Source: Deinococcus aerophilus (lineage in GTDB: Bacteria > Deinococcota > Deinococci > Deinococcales > Deinococcaceae). Taken from it: a stretch of 27,241 nt of DNA. Positions 8,003 to 16,666 of this stretch are shown piece after piece. The notes beneath the pieces are model-generated. The model had not been told where the DNA came from. It did not search any database and saw only the letters and a list, made by a program, of their open reading frames with translations. Where the stretch lies: assembly GCF_014647075.1 (NCBI RefSeq), contig NZ_BMOM01000035.1, positions 1 through 27,241 on the forward strand, in the 5' to 3' direction. The translations under genes and the position numbers were made by a program. Within the stretch, counting starts at the first letter, position 1. Every line of letters begins with the position of its first letter.

Positions 8003-8770
8003 TTACTGCGCGGTGTATCCACCGTCCACCACGACCTCGGACCCGGTCATGAAGGAGGCGTCGTCGGAGGCTAGGAAGGCGATCACGGCGGCGACTTCCT
8101 CGCTGCGGCCCAGGCGGCCGACCGGGTGCAGGGCCGCAAGCCCGGCCAGCAGCTGATCGTGCTGCCCCGACCGAGCGGCGTAGTCCTGCACCAGCGGCGT
8201 GTCGATGAAACCCGGATGCACCGAATTGACACGAATGCCCAGCGTCGCCACCTGAAGGGCGGTGGCCTTGGTCAGCAGCCGCACCGCTCCCTTGCTGGCA
8301 TGGTAGGCCGCCGAATCCGCCGATCCGACCAGTCCATAAATGCTGGAGATATTCACAATTGCGCCGCTGCCGGTCACCTTCATGCGGCGCAGGGCCTCCC
8401 GGGTACACAGAAACACCCCATCAAGATTCACGGCCAGCAGCGCGCGCCAGTCGACCAGAGCAATTTCCTCGACAGGACCGGACGGTCCACCCGTGCCCGC
8501 ATTGTTCACCAGCACGTCAATGCGTCCGTGGTGCTCCTCGATCTGCGCAAACACGTCTTGCACGGCTGCCTCATCCGACACGTCGCAGGCGTAGGCCTCG
8601 GCAAATCCACCCGCTCCCATAAGGTGATCTGCGGTTGCCTGCGCTTCCTCGTATTTCAGATCCAGGATCATGACCGCTCCACCCTCCGCCGCCAGCCGGT
8701 GCGCGGTGGCTTCACCGATGCCCTTGGCACCTCCGGTGACGACGCAAACCTTGTCCTTGAAACGGGTCAT
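8003..8770 (-). CDS. Short-chain dehydrogenase/reductase (classical SDR)
   Basis: A 255-residue NAD(P)-dependent oxidoreductase, cytosolic. The Rossmann motif is TGGAKGIG (12-19), with Asp37 at the end of the second strand favouring NAD(H). NNAG (89-92), Asn115, Ser143, Tyr156 and Lys160 (YHASK) complete the catalytic tetrad. Length matches the FabG / glucose dehydrogenase-like group; the substrate cannot be told from sequence. The ATG at 8770 was chosen over longer alternatives because AGGAGG lies 6 nt upstream and the protein begins directly at the first beta strand. It stands alone: parB lies on the other strand, and the next gene on the same strand is over 600 bp upstream. Confidence 0.88.
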   Translation of the reverse strand: MTRFKDKVCVVTGGAKGIGEATAHRLAAEGGAVMILDLKYEEAQATADHLMGAGGFAEAYACDVSDEAAVQDVFAQIEEHHGRIDVLVNNAGTGGPSGPVEEIALVDWRALLAVNLDGVFLCTREALRRMKVTGSGAIVNISSIYGLVGSADSAAYHASKGAVRLLTKATALQVATLGIRVNSVHPGFIDTPLVQDYAARSGQHDQLLAGLAALHPVGRLGRSEEVAAVIAFLASDDASFMTGSEVVVDGGYTAQ

Positions 8771-8794
8771 ATGCATCCTCCTGCTCCGTCTGGA

Positions 8795-8808
8795 GCGGTT
8801 GAAACCGC
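8795..8808. promoter_or_regulatory. 6-2-6 inverted repeat upstream of the SDR gene
   Basis: GCGGTTGAAACCGC has perfect 6-bp arms and lies 25 bp upstream of the start codon, just before the AGGAGG ribosome site. It may be a repressor operator or a hairpin in the 5' leader. Confidence 0.4.
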
Positions 8809-9356
8809 ACGATGTGTGTCTTGAGGCGTCAGGACTCCTGGCCCGCGCACGGTGCGGATTGCGTTCGCACCTGTGCAGCCCCATCACAGACGCGGCCGAT
8901 GCCATGTAAGCGTCCTGCCGCAACCGAAGGTGGGCACGGTGCGGCGCAGAGCATGCTTCCGACTGAAAACAGCATTCAGTCCAGCAGGATTGTGCGTGGG
9001 GACCGGGCCAGTCATTTCTCAGGGTAGGTCAGTTGAATTACCAGGGCGTTACCGCTGGACATCCACGGCGCTGCAGGTGTTGGCCCAGCAGCGCTGTACG
9101 CACAGACCCCCTGCGGTGAGGACTTCGCGCGCGTGGCTGGCATTTGTGTACAGCGTCAGGGTTCTACATGAGCAAGGTGCTCGGCGTTACCAGTTTGACC
9201 GGATCGTGCCCGATTACAGGTCGTTCTGGTCAAAGGACGGCAGACAGACCCTGCGCGGGCAATGCATGGTTCTACCGGCGCTGGGCATTTTGGGTAGAGC
9301 TGCGCAGGCCGGATAAACTGCCCTCCGCTGTCGGACGGACTCCGTCCATCAGGAAT
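8809..9356. other. About 550 bp with no recognisable gene
   Basis: Both strands hold only short frames with unconvincing protein sequence and no ribosome site. No RNA gene, insertion sequence end or repeat was identified. It may contain remnants of a decayed gene, but none could be named. The SDR promoter should lie at its left edge. Confidence 0.5.
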
Positions 9357-9399
9357 ACGGAACAGGCCACCCGGGTTGCTGCCGGGTGGCCTGTTCCGT
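9357..9399 (-). terminator. Perfect 18-bp hairpin after the ABM gene
   Basis: Arms 9357-9374 and 9382-9399 are perfectly complementary over 18 bp with a 7-nt loop. The hairpin lies 15 bp past the stop of the minus-strand PfpI-ABM unit. There is no clear T run on either side, so it may act as a transcript-stabilising 3' stem as well as a terminator. Confidence 0.65.
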
Positions 9400-9414
9400 T
9401 GCAGATTTTCGAGG

Positions 9415-9732
9415 TCAGTCGGCGACGTCTACATCGTTCAGCACCGTGACCTGTGGGGACTCGCTGAACCAGTCGCCCGCCTTAGCCCGGTAGGCCTGAT
9501 AGTGGGCGCTGGCCCGGTGGGCCTCCACGGCTTTCATATCGCGGTAGCGTTCCTGCACATGAAAGCGCAGTACGCCGTCTTTTTCCTCGCGCAGCAGGTC
9601 GTAGCGGAGGTTGCCCTCCTCCTGGCGGCTGTGCACAACCATCTGACGCATCTCCTGCTCAACCTGCGCGGCGAACTCGGGTCTGGGCACGATGATGGCA
9701 TGCACGTTGACGTGCGCGGTGTCGCTGCTCAT
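9415..9732 (-). CDS. Antibiotic biosynthesis monooxygenase (ABM/YgiN-like) protein
   Basis: A 105-residue single-domain ABM protein, a dimeric alpha/beta-barrel fold. Members such as YgiN oxidise quinols or other aromatic compounds without cofactors. The conserved stretch FHVQERYRD followed by AVEAHRASAHYQAY (about 57-81) is clear. Its ATG overlaps the stop of the upstream PfpI-like gene by 4 nt (ATGA), so the two are translationally coupled and probably answer the same stress, such as quinones, electrophiles or reactive carbonyls; this role is inferred. A strong hairpin follows. The substrate is unknown. Confidence 0.82.
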   Translation of the reverse strand: MSSDTAHVNVHAIIVPRPEFAAQVEQEMRQMVVHSRQEEGNLRYDLLREEKDGVLRFHVQERYRDMKAVEAHRASAHYQAYRAKAGDWFSESPQVTVLNDVDVAD

Positions 9733-10505
9733 GCGTCGGCCGCCACAGGGTTCTCCTGAAGGGCACCCAGGAAGACCGTGACGAACTCCTCGTCGCTCAT
9801 GGGGTTCTGGCCGGTGATCAGTTCACGGTCCTGCACGACGTTGCTGCTCCACTTCTCGCCGTTCTGAACGGTCATTCCTGCGGCGCTCAGGGCGTCGGCC
9901 GGGTAGTACAGCATGGGCGCCTCAAAGCCGCTCTCGGCGTCCCGTTCCTCGGGTGTGCTGAACACGGTGGCCCGGTAGCCGGTGTACAGGAATCCCCGGG
10001 CATCCGGTGTCTCGCCATTCTGCAAGGCGTCCTGGTAGGCGGCGGCATCTTCCTGGGCTGCCAGCAGCGCGACCGGGGCGTGACAGATCAGCGCGGTGGG
10101 CAGGGCGCGGTCATGGAAATGTGCCAGCACGCGGCGCAGGTCGGGATCGCGCATCAGTTCGATCATGGGCGCGTGCCCGCCGGGCAGAAACACGGCCGCA
10201 TACCCCTCCAGATCCGCGGCCACGTCAGACAGCTTCTGGATGGAACCGCTCAGAATGTCGTCCACAAAAGCCTTGATCTGCGTGTACTCGGTCTCATCCT
10301 TGAAGAAGCTGGCAGCGTCACTGGCCTGATCCAGGGGGGGCCGGTTGCCGCGCGGCGTGGCCACGGTGAGGTCATACCCTTCCTGTACCAGGCGGTGGGC
10401 CGGCACCCCGAACTCGTTGAGATAGAAGCCGGTGGCGTGCGTCTGGCCGCCTTGCAGGGGAAGGGCGGATTCGCTGGACATCACGACGAGAATCTTCTTG
10501 GTCAT
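9729..10505 (-). CDS. DJ-1/PfpI superfamily protein (Hsp31-like, class I GATase fold)
   Basis: A 258-residue protein with the nucleophile elbow ALICHAPVAL (Cys141-His142), the oxyanion-side FLPGGHAP (106-113) and Glu31 in GFYLNEFG, the usual Glu-Cys-His set of Hsp31-type glyoxalase III / chaperone enzymes. These act in the cytosol on methylglyoxal or damaged proteins. The exact activity is not provable here. ATG 10505 was chosen because the alignable sequence MTKKILVVMSS starts there and TATGGT sits 7 nt upstream; a start at 10550 would add 15 residues that do not fit the fold. Coupled to the ABM gene by a 4-nt overlap. Confidence 0.83.
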   Translation of the reverse strand: MTKKILVVMSSESALPLQGGQTHATGFYLNEFGVPAHRLVQEGYDLTVATPRGNRPPLDQASDAASFFKDETEYTQIKAFVDDILSGSIQKLSDVAADLEGYAAVFLPGGHAPMIELMRDPDLRRVLAHFHDRALPTALICHAPVALLAAQEDAAAYQDALQNGETPDARGFLYTGYRATVFSTPEERDAESGFEAPMLYYPADALSAAGMTVQNGEKWSSNVVQDRELITGQNPMSDEEFVTVFLGALQENPVAADA

Positions 10506-10518
10506 ACCACCCACCATA
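10506..10518 (-). promoter_or_regulatory. Putative leaderless -10 box of the PfpI-like gene
   Basis: TATGGT (10518-10513, minus strand) ends 7 nt before the ATG. No matching -35 at 17 bp was found. A TTGACC lies further upstream at an unusual distance. Confidence 0.35.
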
Positions 10519-10743
10519 GGGACCGCACACGAGGTGATGTGTACGGTCAATCACTTTAATAAATAAAGCTGCTGCAGACGAAGTGCAGATGCTGACCTCT
10601 GCGGGGCTTGGAGCAGCCGTCTCTGCAGCAGACGTCGGTACCGCGAAACCTCCGGGTATGGCCATCATCCCAGAACGACGTCTGAGCGACGGACCCGCGC
10701 GGCCGGCTGTATCGAGCCTGCAGCCCAGCTCCTCACTGCAGCT

Positions 10744-13700
10744 TCAGGCCTCCTGCAGGGCAGGCAGGGTGAAGTGGAACGTGCTGCCCTGTCCGGGCTC
10801 CGACTCCGCCCAGACCCGGCCGCCGTGGTGCTCCAGAATCTTGCGGACGATCGCCAGACCCATTCCGGTGCCCTCAAACTGGTCGCGCACGTGGAGCCGC
10901 TGGAAGATCTGAAACACCCGCTCGGCGTACTGGGCCTCGAACCCGATGCCGTTGTCCCGGACGGTGATGTGCCAGATGCCTCCCTCGCGGGCGGCCTCCA
11001 GATGAATCTCCGGCACCACACCCTCACGGCGGAACTTGATGGCGTTGCCGATGAGGTTCTGGAACAGCTGGGTGAGTTCAGACAGGTTGCCGGTCACTGC
11101 GGGCAGAGGACCGTGCCGCACCACCGCCCCGCTGTGCTCTACCGCCGCGTGCAGCCGTTCCAGCGCCTCCTGCAGGGGGTCGGCCAGTGGAAGGACGCTG
11201 TGGGGTTCCTGCACGGCGTTCAGCCGCGAGAACACCAGCAGGTCGTCGATCAGGACTTTCATGCGCTCCGCGCCGCGGGCCACCAGACTCAGGTAGTTGC
11301 GGCCCCGCTCGTCCAGCTTCTCCCCGTAGCGGCGCTCGATCAGCTCGGAGAAGCTGGAGATGGTGCGCAGCGGCTCCTGAAGGTCGTGTGACGCCACGTA
11401 CGCGAATTTCTCCAGTTCCGCATTGCTGCGTTCCAGTTCCCGCGTGCGGTCCTTGAGCGCCTGGGCGCTCTCGGCGCCTTCCAGGGCCAGCCCCAGACTG
11501 CGGACCACGGTTTCCAGCACCGCCCGGTCCATCGCCGTCCAGTGCCGCTTCACGAACAGGGCCACGCCGATCAGGCCGTGCAACTGGCCATTGACCATAA
11601 CGGGCAGCATGGCGGCGGCGCGTACGTGTGCCACCACGTCCGGGCTCGTGTCGGCTCCCTGCGTGTACAGGTCCTCGAACACGGCCTGCTGCGTCTGCCA
11701 GGCCCGGTCGAGGGTGGCGGCCTGTCCCTGCACCAGTCCGGCGTCCACCACCTGCTGCAGTCCTGGATGACCCAGCGGCCCCACCTGCGACCGGCTGACC
11801 CAGCGGCCCGCCTCGGGCTGCCAGTACAGCGTGTATCCCTCGGGCATCAGGGACATCAGGATCTCCTGCGCACGCCGGACCAGTGCGAGGGGGTCGGTGG
11901 CGATGTTCAGGTTCCGCGTCAACAGGGCAAACGCTTCCAGGGCCCTGGAGCGGGCCTCCAGAGCGTCGCGCTGGGCCTCGATGTGGGTGGTCTGTGCGGC
12001 GCGTTCCAGGGTCAGGGTAAAGCCGCGCCCCACGGCGCTGAACAGCGCCTTGTCCCGCGCATGCCACCGCGGCGTCGTGGTGCGTCCGATCGACAGGATG
12101 CCCCGGACCGTGCCGTCGGCCACCAGAGGGTAAGCTCCCACCGCCGAATACATCTCGGTTCCTTCGACACGTTCACGGTCCGCATCCCAGGCGTCAATGA
12201 AGACCGCGCTGCGCGAGCGCAGGGTCTGCGCGATGGCGGGCGTGTCGGCCGGCAGGCCCTCCTGCAGAGCGGCGAGCACCTCCCCGGTGAGGTCGTCGGT
12301 CCATGCCCGCAACTTCCAGACCTCGCCGTCGGGGGCGTAGTACCCGATCGTGTCGTCGGGGAACCTCGTGCGCAGCACGGTAATGGCCTGCTGGGCCAGG
12401 GCCAGGACGTCCGTCTCGGTGCCCACCGCCTCGGTGAAGGCGGCAAAGGCGTCCAGAGACCCCGCCTGCGCCTCGAGTTCCTGGGTCCGTTCCTGTACGC
12501 GCCGCTCCAGCTGGGCGTGGCTGTCTTGCAACTGTCCGTACAGCCGGGCATTGTCGAGCGCCACGGCGGTCTGCGCGGCGAGCCCCACCACCAGCTGCTC
12601 GGCACGCTCGCTGAACACGCCCGGCTGCGCGTGCCCGAAGAACAGCCCCCCCAGCACTTCGCCCGAGCGGGAGATGACCGGCACGGCGAGGTAACTGCGG
12701 ACCGGGAGGTGTCCGCTGGGCATGCCCCGGTAGGGGGAATTTTGTCCGTAACGGGGGTCCAGGGTGATGTCCGCCACCCGGACCACTCCTTCCCCGGCGA
12801 ATGTCGGCCCGAAAACCTTGGTGTTCCGCGGCATGGGAAAGGCGGAGAACGCCTCACGGGGCACCCCGGACAGGGCATACAGGGTGTAGGTTTCCTGTTG
12901 CTCGTTCACGAGGTTGTAGAAGAATGCCCCGAACTGGGCGCTGCTCAGCTCGACCCCGGCGTCGGTGACGGCCTGCACGAGCTTGTTCAGGTCGAGTTCT
13001 GCGGACACCAGCTGGTTGACCCGGTTGAGCGTGCTCAGAAGCTCCGCCTGTGTCCGCAGGGCTTCTTCGGTCTGCCGATGGTCCTCGCGTGCCTGGCCCT
13101 CTGCGCGCCGCAGATGGTCGCGTTCAAACGCCACCTGCGCCAGCCGGATGGCGACGCTGAGCAGCCGCTCCTCGTCCGGGGTCGGGGGGCGCGGGACCTG
13201 CGCGTACAGCCCGAAGACACCCAGCACCTCGCCCCCGGGACCAGGAATGGGCACGGCCCAGCAGGCGTGCAGCCCGTGCGTCTGCGCCAGCGCGTGTTCC
13301 GGGGACCCCCGGGGGACAGCGCTGGGATCGGTGACATGGACCGGCCCCCGCAGGAACGCCGCCGCCGCGCAGCAACCGGCCTCCAGCCCCGGCCGTGTTC
13401 CGTTGACGGCGTTCGTGTACTCCGCAGGCAGGCCGGGCGCAGCGACCACGAACAGCTGATCCACCCCGGGGTCGTGCTGGAGGACGCTGCACAGCAGGCC
13501 GTCGGTTCGCTCCGTGACAAACACAGCGAGCTGGCCCAGTACCTCGGGCAGGGGCGTCCCGGTGGCAATCTGTTCGAGCAGCAAGGACTGTCCGGCAACC
13601 AGCTTTTCCTGGTGGCGGCGGTGCGTGATGTCACGCGAAATGGCCAGCAGGCGGTGCACCTCGCCGCTGCGGGCGCGGACCGGACTGACGGTGACCTCCC

Positions 13701-14349
13701 AGTACCGCAGCGTTCCCTTGAAGGTTCGTGCCGGACCCTCAAAAACGTGGGTGTGGCCGGCACGCGCGGCTTCAATCGCCCGCTCCACCTGCGGCCGCAG
13801 GTCACCCTCCCAGAAGGCGGGCCAGAACGCCAGCCGGCAGGCATTGAAGTCATCGAGTTCCATCGCGCGCATCCCGCCGACGTTCATGCTCAGGACCCGC
13901 GCGTCGAGATCGAGGATCTTGATGCAGTCGCCGCTCGCGTCAATGATGTGCTGAAGTTGCGTTCGGTCTTCTTGACCTGCCTGGCCGTGGGAAGCATGGA
14001 TGTCCACCCCGGCGAGCATCCAGCCGTGGTGGAGGCCTTTTTCAAACAGGGCCTGAGGGGTGACCTGGAACCACCGGAACTCGCCGTCGTGTCGGCGCAG
14101 GCGCATCTCCCGTGGATGGCCGGTGGCCCCGGGCTCCAGGGCGCTGCGGTCATCGGGGTGAACCGCCGCGCTCAGGTGTCCGGCCCGCAGGTCGTCCAGG
14201 GTGAGCCCGAGATACTCCTGCAGGGCCGCGTTGGCAGCCACAACATGTCCTTGAAGGCCGATGGTCCAGGTGGGGTGGGGGTGGGTGACGTGGACGCCTG
14301 ACAGAGACGCCAGCGCATGCGCGTCCACTCCGTCTTGAGAAGTTGACAC
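10744..14349 (-). CDS. PAS/multi-GAF sensor histidine kinase (orphan, cytosolic)
   Basis: A 1201-residue kinase. Two PAS domains (about 20-120 and 130-240, the latter ending in ISRDITHRR) precede four GAF modules (about 255-415, 440-605, 635-790, 800-960). HisKA has SHDLQEP with phospho-acceptor His988. The ATPase part has NLIGNAIKF (1098-1106), DNGIG (1132-1136) and GTGMGLA (1160-1166). No membrane segment is seen. Its last two GAF modules and kinase core closely resemble those of the kinase at 275-3493, for example both have VRSLGLALE before the kinase linker. The start is GTG; TACAAT lies 6 nt upstream, suggesting a leaderless message. No response regulator is nearby, so the partner must be encoded elsewhere. 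Confidence 0.88.
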   Translation of the reverse strand: MSTSQDGVDAHALASLSGVHVTHPHPTWTIGLQGHVVAANAALQEYLGLTLDDLRAGHLSAAVHPDDRSALEPGATGHPREMRLRRHDGEFRWFQVTPQALFEKGLHHGWMLAGVDIHASHGQAGQEDRTQLQHIIDASGDCIKILDLDARVLSMNVGGMRAMELDDFNACRLAFWPAFWEGDLRPQVERAIEAARAGHTHVFEGPARTFKGTLRYWEVTVSPVRARSGEVHRLLAISRDITHRRHQEKLVAGQSLLLEQIATGTPLPEVLGQLAVFVTERTDGLLCSVLQHDPGVDQLFVVAAPGLPAEYTNAVNGTRPGLEAGCCAAAAFLRGPVHVTDPSAVPRGSPEHALAQTHGLHACWAVPIPGPGGEVLGVFGLYAQVPRPPTPDEERLLSVAIRLAQVAFERDHLRRAEGQAREDHRQTEEALRTQAELLSTLNRVNQLVSAELDLNKLVQAVTDAGVELSSAQFGAFFYNLVNEQQETYTLYALSGVPREAFSAFPMPRNTKVFGPTFAGEGVVRVADITLDPRYGQNSPYRGMPSGHLPVRSYLAVPVISRSGEVLGGLFFGHAQPGVFSERAEQLVVGLAAQTAVALDNARLYGQLQDSHAQLERRVQERTQELEAQAGSLDAFAAFTEAVGTETDVLALAQQAITVLRTRFPDDTIGYYAPDGEVWKLRAWTDDLTGEVLAALQEGLPADTPAIAQTLRSRSAVFIDAWDADRERVEGTEMYSAVGAYPLVADGTVRGILSIGRTTTPRWHARDKALFSAVGRGFTLTLERAAQTTHIEAQRDALEARSRALEAFALLTRNLNIATDPLALVRRAQEILMSLMPEGYTLYWQPEAGRWVSRSQVGPLGHPGLQQVVDAGLVQGQAATLDRAWQTQQAVFEDLYTQGADTSPDVVAHVRAAAMLPVMVNGQLHGLIGVALFVKRHWTAMDRAVLETVVRSLGLALEGAESAQALKDRTRELERSNAELEKFAYVASHDLQEPLRTISSFSELIERRYGEKLDERGRNYLSLVARGAERMKVLIDDLLVFSRLNAVQEPHSVLPLADPLQEALERLHAAVEHSGAVVRHGPLPAVTGNLSELTQLFQNLIGNAIKFRREGVVPEIHLEAAREGGIWHITVRDNGIGFEAQYAERVFQIFQRLHVRDQFEGTGMGLAIVRKILEHHGGRVWAESEPGQGSTFHFTLPALQEA

Positions 14350-14361
14350 CCACGGATTGTA
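14350..14361 (-). promoter_or_regulatory. Putative leaderless -10 box of the second kinase
   Basis: TACAAT (14361-14356, minus strand) lies 6 nt before the GTG start, the same geometry as at the first kinase. No -35 consensus is visible. Confidence 0.45.
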
Positions 14362-14525
14362 AGGGAGAATACGTCGGTTGGGCCCGGGGCAGCAGACGCG
14401 GGTGGGAACGGCACCAAAGGGGAAGCTCGGCCTTTAAAGGCAGCACCTCCAGGAAAGGGCACGGACAGACAGATGAACGGCCATGTGGGGTTCGTGGCCT
14501 ACCTGCTCGTTGCCTGAGCGGGAAA

Positions 14526-15821
14526 TCAGGTTGCCTGAGGAACGTTCGCTTGGGGCGTCACCGGGCGGCGGGGTGGACCGCGCAGGGTCAGCCACAGCGC
14601 TCCGAGGCTCAGCAGAAGCGCGGCCAGGCTCGTCAGGGCCCCCAGCACAGGAATCTGCAGGACAAGGGCGAGCAGCAGCGCGCCGACGAGCACCGAGATC
14701 ACCGGGGCTACGGTTCCCCGAGGCCGCAGGAGATGCGTGGCCCAGGTGCCGAGCAGGTACGCCACGAACCCCTGTGCGCCCAGCGTCGCCAGCCACGCGA
14801 TCAATGCGGCGCTGCTCAGCAGCGCGGGCAGCCCGATAAGGGCCAGCGGCAGGCCGAGCCCCCCGAGGCTCAGCAGCATGAGCGCGCCCGCGAGCAGGCC
14901 GAGCGCAAGTCCGCCCAGCACGGTTAGGACGGGCAGGCCCACGACGGCCAGGGTGCCGTAGCCGAGGCTGGCGGCGGGCGCGCTTCGCAAGCTGTTCCAG
15001 AGGCCGGGCAGCCTCGGGCGGGCCAGCCACAGCAGCAGCAGGCCTGCCAGCGCGACGCCGACGAAGGTACTCAGGAAAGTGTTTAAGAAGGCGGCGAAGG
15101 AGCTGGGCCGGGGCTGAACGTTCACGCCCGTGACCGGGGCGTACGTGACCTGTCCGCCCACCACCCCGGCGGGCAGAGCCGCCTGACCGGAGTCCGAGCG
15201 CTGGAGGGTCAGGTCCCCTGCGATTCGCCCGCCCGGGGTAAACCGCAGGCCAGGACTCCCCGGAGCCGCCCAGGTTCGGGTCGGAACGGCGGTGTCCCCG
15301 ACGGCCATCTTCGCGTTCCCGCCGATCACGCCCCCGACCTCGATGCCGTTGGCCCCCACATAGGCGTTGCGGGTGATCTGTCCTCCCAGTCGGGCCTGGG
15401 AACTGCCCACGGCCACGTCGCGCCCGATGACGGCCCCAGGAGCCACCACGAGCTCTGAACCGGCGGCCAGCAGATCGCGCCCGATGTCTGCACCGCTCTG
15501 GACCCGGATCAGGGAACCGGCCAAGCGGGCCGTCTGGGAGACCTTGCCCCCAAGAATCAGCGTTTCGCCCGCCGCCCAGAGGTTGCCGCGCACCTCGCCG
15601 TTGATGGTCACCGTGCGGCCCGCCACGAGCAGGTCGCCGTTGACGGTGCCGTCGATCTGCACGTCGTCGCCGGCAACATACAGATCGTCCTGAATCACCT
15701 CGGACCGGGCCACGACAACGCGGTCGCCGCTCCGCCAGTCGATGGCCGAGGTCGTGCCGCCGAGCGTCAGGGCGATGAGCAGGCTGCTGGAACGGGTGAA
15801 GGAGCGGGTTCGGTGGGTCAT
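14526..15821 (-). CDS. Exported bactofilin-like (polymer-forming) membrane protein
   Basis: A 431-residue protein. Residues 1-26 form a signal peptide (RTR, hydrophobic core LLIALTL, then TTSA). Residues about 35-230 are glycine-rich short repeats such as DGTVNGDLLVAGRTVTINGEV, the pattern of the bactofilin / polymer-forming beta-solenoid. After a proline-containing linker, the C-terminal 190 residues contain about five to six hydrophobic segments (near 250-267, 288-312, 315-345, 350-362, 370-412). The solenoid would therefore lie outside the cytosol, unlike classical cytosolic bactofilins. It may scaffold the envelope; this is inferred. ATG 15821 was preferred because AGGAGG lies 6 nt upstream and the signal peptide starts there. 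A small hairpin (15849-15869) lies in its leader. Confidence 0.78.
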   Translation of the reverse strand: MTHRTRSFTRSSSLLIALTLGGTTSAIDWRSGDRVVVARSEVIQDDLYVAGDDVQIDGTVNGDLLVAGRTVTINGEVRGNLWAAGETLILGGKVSQTARLAGSLIRVQSGADIGRDLLAAGSELVVAPGAVIGRDVAVGSSQARLGGQITRNAYVGANGIEVGGVIGGNAKMAVGDTAVPTRTWAAPGSPGLRFTPGGRIAGDLTLQRSDSGQAALPAGVVGGQVTYAPVTGVNVQPRPSSFAAFLNTFLSTFVGVALAGLLLLWLARPRLPGLWNSLRSAPAASLGYGTLAVVGLPVLTVLGGLALGLLAGALMLLSLGGLGLPLALIGLPALLSSAALIAWLATLGAQGFVAYLLGTWATHLLRPRGTVAPVISVLVGALLLALVLQIPVLGALTSLAALLLSLGALWLTLRGPPRRPVTPQANVPQAT

Positions 15822-16313
15822 GGTGAACCTCCTGGGCGGCCCGGCGCTGCCCCGCTGCATGAACGGGGCGCATATGCCATGAGGGCTGCCCATATCCTTA
15901 AGACTGACCCGGCCCCATTGCCAGAGCATTACGGCTGGGTTCAGCCGGACCGCCGGACTGGCGGACGTGCCCAAGATCAGGGCGGACAACAGCGGGTGAA
16001 GTCGCCGTTCCAGTGAAGGGGTGTGGGTCTGCCTGGAGGGTGGGGCAGATCGGGCAGACAACCCGCTGCGGATGCTGAGGCCGAGACAGTGGACCGTGGA
16101 GCGGTTCTGCGGGTGGAAGGGATTCCGCAACACCAGCCCTGCATGCCGGTCGGATTCCGTGTTCAGTCCATATGTCGGCTGCCCTCCAACAACTGCAGGC
16201 CCCTTTCTTCCGGATGCCCCGGTCTTCATGAGGTGCCGGGTGACCTCTGACAGAACTCTTTCTGAGGCCCAGTCCGCCCGGTTTTAGACACTGGTCAGAC
16301 ACGGAAAATCCGA
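15822..16313. other. About 490 bp intergenic, no recognisable gene
   Basis: This lies between the divergent bactofilin-like and subtilase genes. It holds the leader of the former, including a 6-bp stem hairpin (15849-15854 / 15864-15869). No frame looks like a protein and no RNA gene was recognised. Confidence 0.5.
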
Positions 16314-16342
16314 TTGTCTTTTCCCTCACACGTGTGTAAGGT
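16314..16342 (+). promoter_or_regulatory. Sigma70-type promoter far upstream of the subtilase
   Basis: TTGTCT (16314-16319), a 17-bp spacer and TAAGGT (16337-16342). A perfect palindrome CACACGTGTG (16327-16336) fills the end of the spacer and could be a repressor site. The predicted start near 16349 leaves a leader of about 317 nt before the subtilase ATG. Confidence 0.45.
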
Positions 16343-16348
16343 GGACCG

Positions 16349-16666
16349 CATCAGCACGGATCCCTGGGACCCCGGCTGGTAGAGGCGATGACGCGCGGTC
16401 CTGTATGCGGGCACCTGGGACGCGCCGAGCCAGTGGTGCGACCGACTATCCGTCACGCTGCGACCCTGGTTGCAGCCATCCCTTCTTGTCCTGCCCATAA
16501 GGCAGCGGTAGCCCACCGGGCGCCGTGGAGGACTCGTGACCACATACATTCGCCATGTTCCGGCCTTGAGCCTTGGTTTTTCCGCACACCTTCACAATGA
16601 GAACTGCCATGCCGGCCTCTGCGTGCTGCGCAAGCTGCCTGCTTTCCTGGTCAAGGAAGCGGTCTG
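16349..16666 (+). other. Long untranslated leader with possible alternative stems
   Basis: No plausible gene is found between the promoter and the subtilase. Near 16411-16439 the arms GCACCTGG and CCAG-TG-GTGC can pair with a 2-nt bulge. GCGC-G-GTCC upstream (about 16393-16401) could instead pair with GGGAC-GCGC (about 16417-16425), so two exclusive folds are possible. No known riboswitch consensus was matched. Confidence 0.3.

Noticed and set aside
8771..8923. Extension of the SDR gene to an upstream start at 8923
   Set aside because: The extra 51 residues are arginine-rich and not SDR-like, while ATG 8770 has a perfect AGGAGG and starts at the Rossmann strand.
10569..10631. Imperfectly spaced inverted repeat CTGCTGCAGA / TCTGCAGCAG between the PfpI-like gene and the second kinase
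   Set aside because: Simple CTG/CAG-rich sequence with a 43-bp spacer; no reason to assign a function.
14170..14180. GCTCAGGTGT, a 10-base match to the iteron, within the second kinase gene
   Set aside because: Isolated and inside conserved coding sequence, far from the origin.
15822..16229. Extension of the bactofilin-like gene to 16229
   Set aside because: It would bury the signal peptide and the AGGAGG ribosome site at 15821; the added sequence is not protein-like.
16400..16520. GGGACGC...GCC and GGTAGCCC segments reminiscent of a c-di-GMP (GEMM) riboswitch upstream of a c-di-GMP operon
   Set aside because: The two halves are too far apart (about 90 nt) and the GGCAAA and tetraloop-receptor elements are missing; not supportable as GEMM.
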